Origin: Psettodes erumei
Lineage: Eukaryota; Chordata; Actinopteri; Pleuronectiformes; Psettodidae
Reading direction: 5' to 3'
Assembly (NCBI GenBank): GCA_016785225.1
Contig: JAFBJZ010000637.1
Location: forward strand, 372,001 to 436,000
DNA: 64,000 nt
Shown here: one piece after another, positions 62,301 through 64,000 of the stretch
Numbering within the stretch: position 1 is the first letter of the stretch
Layout: every line of letters begins with the position of its first letter
Translations under genes and position numbers: made by a program
Notes under the pieces: generated by a model
What the model was told of the DNA's origin: nothing
The model's database searches: none
Seen by the model: the letters and a program-made list of their open reading frames with translations, nothing else

Positions 62301-63671
62301 CCTAACAGACAACCACATTGATTACATCCCCGTGCCTCTACCAGACAGCCTGCGATCTCTACACCTACAGGTATATCTGCTTTGACCTCACACTGCAGGT
62401 TCATTTAATTCTTGGGAGTTCTAGTTCAAATTTGGTGTAAAAAAATAAATAGAAAAGCCTTCAGCTGAGAGGGAAATCAGGAGTAAAAAGTGATTACAGG
62501 TGTTGTACAACCACCCAGGTGTTTTCACTTCATCACTTTCATTCTCTCTGACTTGACCTCTGCCCACATTGGAGCTGAGTGGGGCTGTGTTGAAATTACA
62601 TGTCACTAAACTTAATGAACCAATAAGAGTGAGAGATGTGTAACTTCTCCCCACCCATGTAGGTACAATAGGAGATGTCAATCAAGCACTTGCACACACC
62701 CACACAATCCTATTGAGCAAAAAGTAACTGAAAACACCTGTGTCGGAGGGCCATGGGTGTGTAAAGGCTAGAAATAGATGGCTCAAACAAACGAATCTTT
62801 CCAGGCAGGCTCTCTGTGCAGAAGCAAGGTGCTGTCACCAAGAAGCTCATACAACCAGACATATTTAAGCCAAAAACAAAAAGCTACAGTGGTCCCCAGA
62901 ATAGTGTTGGAGTTTGCTTTGTCTTACACTGTTTCCAACCCAGCTGAATTTAAATCCTTAAGTTACCTTCCTGAATTTATTCAGGTTAGTTCAATCAGCT
63001 CTTGAGTATGTTCATGTTCATGAGATAAGCACGTGCGTGGTGAATGAAAAAAGCCATTGAAAATGGAGCTCCACTCTGGCCATTCACCATGGCAAGTAAA
63101 TAAAGAGCAGAGCATCCATTTTAATCCAGTGGGGCAAAAAAGATTAATGCGTGGCAATGCATATATATATAGCAGCAGTGAAAAGCTTGAGCTTGAGTTG
63201 GAGAAAAAAAGTCAGTCATATGTAATGGGGACAATGTCCAACAGGTTTCTAGATGTATGAATGTCTCAGTTTCTGAGATGGACCCAGCGTTTCCTTCATC
63301 TCACGGTTAAGGAATTCAGAGATTTCAATAAACCTACTTTCTGGAATACATCCCCGTTCATTCTTAGATGCAGCAGACTGCCATGGTTATTGTGTAACTG
63401 CTGAGCTGTATCCTCATCTATAATGATCAAATTTCCCCACTTTTAATTAATTTAAATCAAATCAAATCTAAAATGTGTCCTCCTCTGTCTTCTCATGCAG
63501 CGTAACAATATTCAAATGATGCATGAGGACACGTTCTGCAACCTGAAAGATTTCAACTACATCAGGAATGCGCTGGAGGACGTCCGTCTGGACGGCAACC
63601 CCATCAACCTCAGCAGGACCCCGCAGGCTTACATCTGCCTGCCCCGTATACCTATCGGGGATCTCATCTAA
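53148..63671 (+). CDS. epyc: Epiphycan, class III SLRP, with a large Ser-Gly repeat domain (9 coding exons)
   Basis: Epiphycan (PG-Lb/DSPG3) is a dermatan/chondroitin sulfate proteoglycan of growth cartilage. Coding exons are 53148-53339, 58715-58883, 59266-59820, 60131-60370, 60813-60944, 61171-61329, 61447-61649, 62275-62370 and 63501-63671; all phases match and give about 638 residues, against about 320 in mammals. Domains in order: signal peptide to about A19; a Tyr/Asp-rich segment (28-62), probably tyrosine-sulfated; an acidic run of Glu; a Ser-Gly repeat domain (about 108-405); the class III cluster C434-X2-C437-X-C439-X6-C446; leucine-rich repeats; ear cysteines C595 and C628. An NLS glycosylation site is N618, and the tail reads SRTPQAYICLPRIP. 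Class III spacing, the NPINLSRTPQAY ending and the place next to kera favour epiphycan over opticin or osteoglycin. The extra length is all in the Ser-Gly exons. ATG 53148 has A at -3; in-frame ATGs at 53139 and 53154 are alternatives. Confidence 0.92.
53340..58714 (+). other. epyc intron after coding exon 1
   Basis: 5.4 kb without a supported exon. It contains a tandemly duplicated interspersed repeat at 55666-56110. It ends in a strong acceptor, TCTTTCCCTCAG. Confidence 0.7.
55666..56110. repeat. Teleost interspersed repeat with 185-bp tandem duplication
   Basis: Two copies, 55666-55850 and 55851-56030, each run from TAAATGCCATGCTC to AACAAGCTAGT and differ at only a few sites. Each includes GCTACAGCCAGTTAGCTTAG and CTAAGCATAAAGG, hallmarks of a common teleost repeat; its usual right flank (ACATACCAGCACCTCTGAAG, CTCACTAATTAA) follows only the second copy. 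The duplication therefore arose inside an inserted element. Confidence 0.75.
58715..58883 (+). CDS. epyc: epyc coding exon 2 (acidic run, first Ser-Gly)
   Basis: It codes IEIGTLAPPDYNYP, then a poly-Glu stretch, then ELPLKPQLIPQ and GSGGSG. Two donors fit phase 1: AAAG|GTCTGA after 58883 and ACAG|GTCTGA after 58904. The second would add seven residues (GLKKAHT). Neither has a consensus +4 to +6. Confidence 0.8.
59266..59820 (+). CDS. epyc: epyc coding exon 3 (large Ser-Gly repeat exon)
   Basis: 555 nt, phase 1 at both ends, acceptor TCTCTAACAAG and donor TGGAG|GTTAGT. It codes 185 residues with 38 Ser-Gly dipeptides by my count, in units such as SGASG, GSGGSGD, LISGD and SGESG. Serines in these dipeptides use TCN codons almost throughout, so the exon is built from TCTGG/TCNGG-like units. 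An exact 57-bp duplication lies at 59401-59514. A better-matching donor, TCTG|GTGAGT after 59781, is also phase 1 and would trim 13 residues. Confidence 0.88.
59401..59514. repeat. Exact 57-bp tandem duplication in epyc exon 3
   Basis: Copies 59401-59457 and 59458-59514 are identical and code two 19-residue units with IVLISGASEELIS; a partial third unit starts at 59515. Identity means recent duplication or gene conversion. Confidence 0.93.
60131..60370 (+). CDS. epyc: epyc coding exon 4 (second Ser-Gly repeat exon)
   Basis: 240 nt, phase 1-1, acceptor GCTCTAACAAG and donor AAAG|GTCAGT. It starts EELPLIPDIVPQ, like the ELPLKPQLIPQ end of exon 2, and codes 14 Ser-Gly dipeptides, many as ASGD or VSGA. 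It ends VPKVTLVPDIDK. A 27-bp unit repeats at 60235 and 60262. Confidence 0.88.
60813..60944 (+). CDS. epyc: epyc coding exon 5 (diverged duplicate exon)
   Basis: 132 nt, phase 1-1, acceptor TCTCTAACAAG and donor GGAG|GTCAGT. It begins EGLLPTTPETPQEGTG, matching the start of exons 3 and 4, but has one Ser-Gly only and ends in a GEPDEPDEP acidic/Pro stretch. Confidence 0.82.
60945..61170 (+). other. epyc intron
   Basis: 226 bp with a clear pyrimidine tract (CTTCTTCTTC) and GTGCTCCAG acceptor. Nothing else seen. Confidence 0.85.
61171..61329 (+). CDS. epyc: epyc coding exon 6 (cysteine cluster, first LRR)
   Basis: It codes GMPTCLLCTCLGSSVYC, the class III N-terminal cap, then DDLKLDSVPPLPKDTTHF and the first repeat with an NKS glycosylation site. 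Donor ATGA|GTATGT; phase 1 at both ends. Confidence 0.94.
61447..61649 (+). CDS. epyc: epyc coding exon 7 (LRRs)
   Basis: 203 nt between CCTTCAAG and AAA|GTATGT, 117 bp after the previous exon. It codes LKRIDLTANEIT, LEELVVRENHIS and LIDASHNNIG. It exits in phase 0. Confidence 0.94.
61650..62274 (+). other. epyc intron
   Basis: 625 bp, AT-rich, with TATTATTATTTTATTTATTA near 62047. Ends in GTTTCTAG. Confidence 0.8.
62275..62370 (+). CDS. epyc: epyc coding exon 8 (LRR)
   Basis: 96 nt, phase 0-0, coding DMTSLQYLYLTDNHID and LPDSLRSLHLQ. Donor ACAG|GTATAT. Confidence 0.94.
62371..63500 (+). other. epyc last intron
   Basis: 1.13 kb with no supported exon. Ends in CTTCTCATGCAG. Confidence 0.8.
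63501..63671 (+). CDS. epyc: epyc last coding exon (ear repeat and stop)
   Basis: 171 nt coding RNNIQMMHEDTFCNL, the last repeat VRLDGNPINLS and YICLPRIPIGDLI before TAA at 63669. The cysteines C595 and C628 form the conserved ear disulfide. Confidence 0.95.
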   Translation, partial: RNNIQMMHEDTFCNLKDFNYIRNALEDVRLDGNPINLSRTPQAYICLPRIPIGDLI

Positions 63672-64000
63672 CCACACAGACACATACTCGTACACTCTTG
63701 CACACTGACTCCCATGAATACAACCACACGCGCACACACCATTTGTACATAATTGACACGAGACCACACACGCAGACACGTTTACCAAAATCTTCAATAG
63801 TCAATCCTTTAATGGCAATGGCATATCTTAAAACTGTCAAACATGCTGCTGACGTATATTACCGATCAGTTCAACTTTGTGTGCACGTTAACACTTCGTA
63901 AAACGTCCACAAACACGTAAATTATGAGTCCGACTCTGGTGATCAAGCACATATACACTGCTCTACTGCTCCCTCTTCCTTCCCGTTGTTCTGACATCTT
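63672..64000 (+). other. epyc 3' untranslated region (cut by window end)
   Basis: CA-rich non-coding sequence after the stop. I see no AATAAA before the window ends, so the transcript probably continues beyond it. Confidence 0.5.

Overview
The window looks like nuclear DNA of a bony fish, probably a spiny-rayed teleost. It has vertebrate-type split genes with GT/AG introns, many dinucleotide microsatellites, and fossil interspersed repeats of kinds I recognise from teleost genomes. No bacterial operon, phage, CRISPR array, rRNA or tRNA gene was seen.

Four genes lie head to tail on the + strand. All encode secreted small leucine-rich proteoglycans (SLRPs): decorin (dcn, coding 15215-25113), lumican (lum, 33989-35720), keratocan (kera, 47240-48441) and epiphycan (epyc, 53148-63671). 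The N-terminal cysteine spacings identify one class I (CX3CXCX6C), two class II (CX3CXCX9C) and one class III (CX2CXCX6C) member. The order and shared orientation match the mammalian DCN-LUM-KERA-EPYC cluster, so this is an intact ancestral SLRP locus. The products organise collagen fibrils: decorin in general connective tissue, lumican and keratocan in corneal stroma and related matrices, epiphycan in cartilage.

Layout: 1-7100 is non-coding flank with a diverged duplicated element. 7100-7671 is a pyrimidine-rich promoter and likely untranslated first exon of dcn. 15196-25113 holds seven dcn coding exons, with 3'UTR to about 26.4 kb. 32.7-36.9 kb is lum, again with a pyrimidine-rich 5' end. 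37-45.8 kb is a gene-free interval that probably holds regulatory DNA for lum and kera. 45.9-49.2 kb is kera. 50-63.7 kb is epyc, whose 3'UTR runs to the window end or beyond.

The most unusual part is epyc. Between its tyrosine/acid-rich N-terminus and its cysteine cap lie four exons (58715-60944) coding a Ser-Gly repeat domain with about 55 Ser-Gly dipeptides, many next to Asp or Glu. The predicted protein is about 638 residues, roughly twice the length of mammalian epiphycan (about 320). Three of these exons (59266-59820, 60131-60370, 60813-60944) are phase 1-1, start with the same motif and share upstream intron sequence, so they look like tandem exon duplicates. This would give a serglycin-like glycosaminoglycan attachment bed whose size could be changed by exon skipping without breaking the frame.
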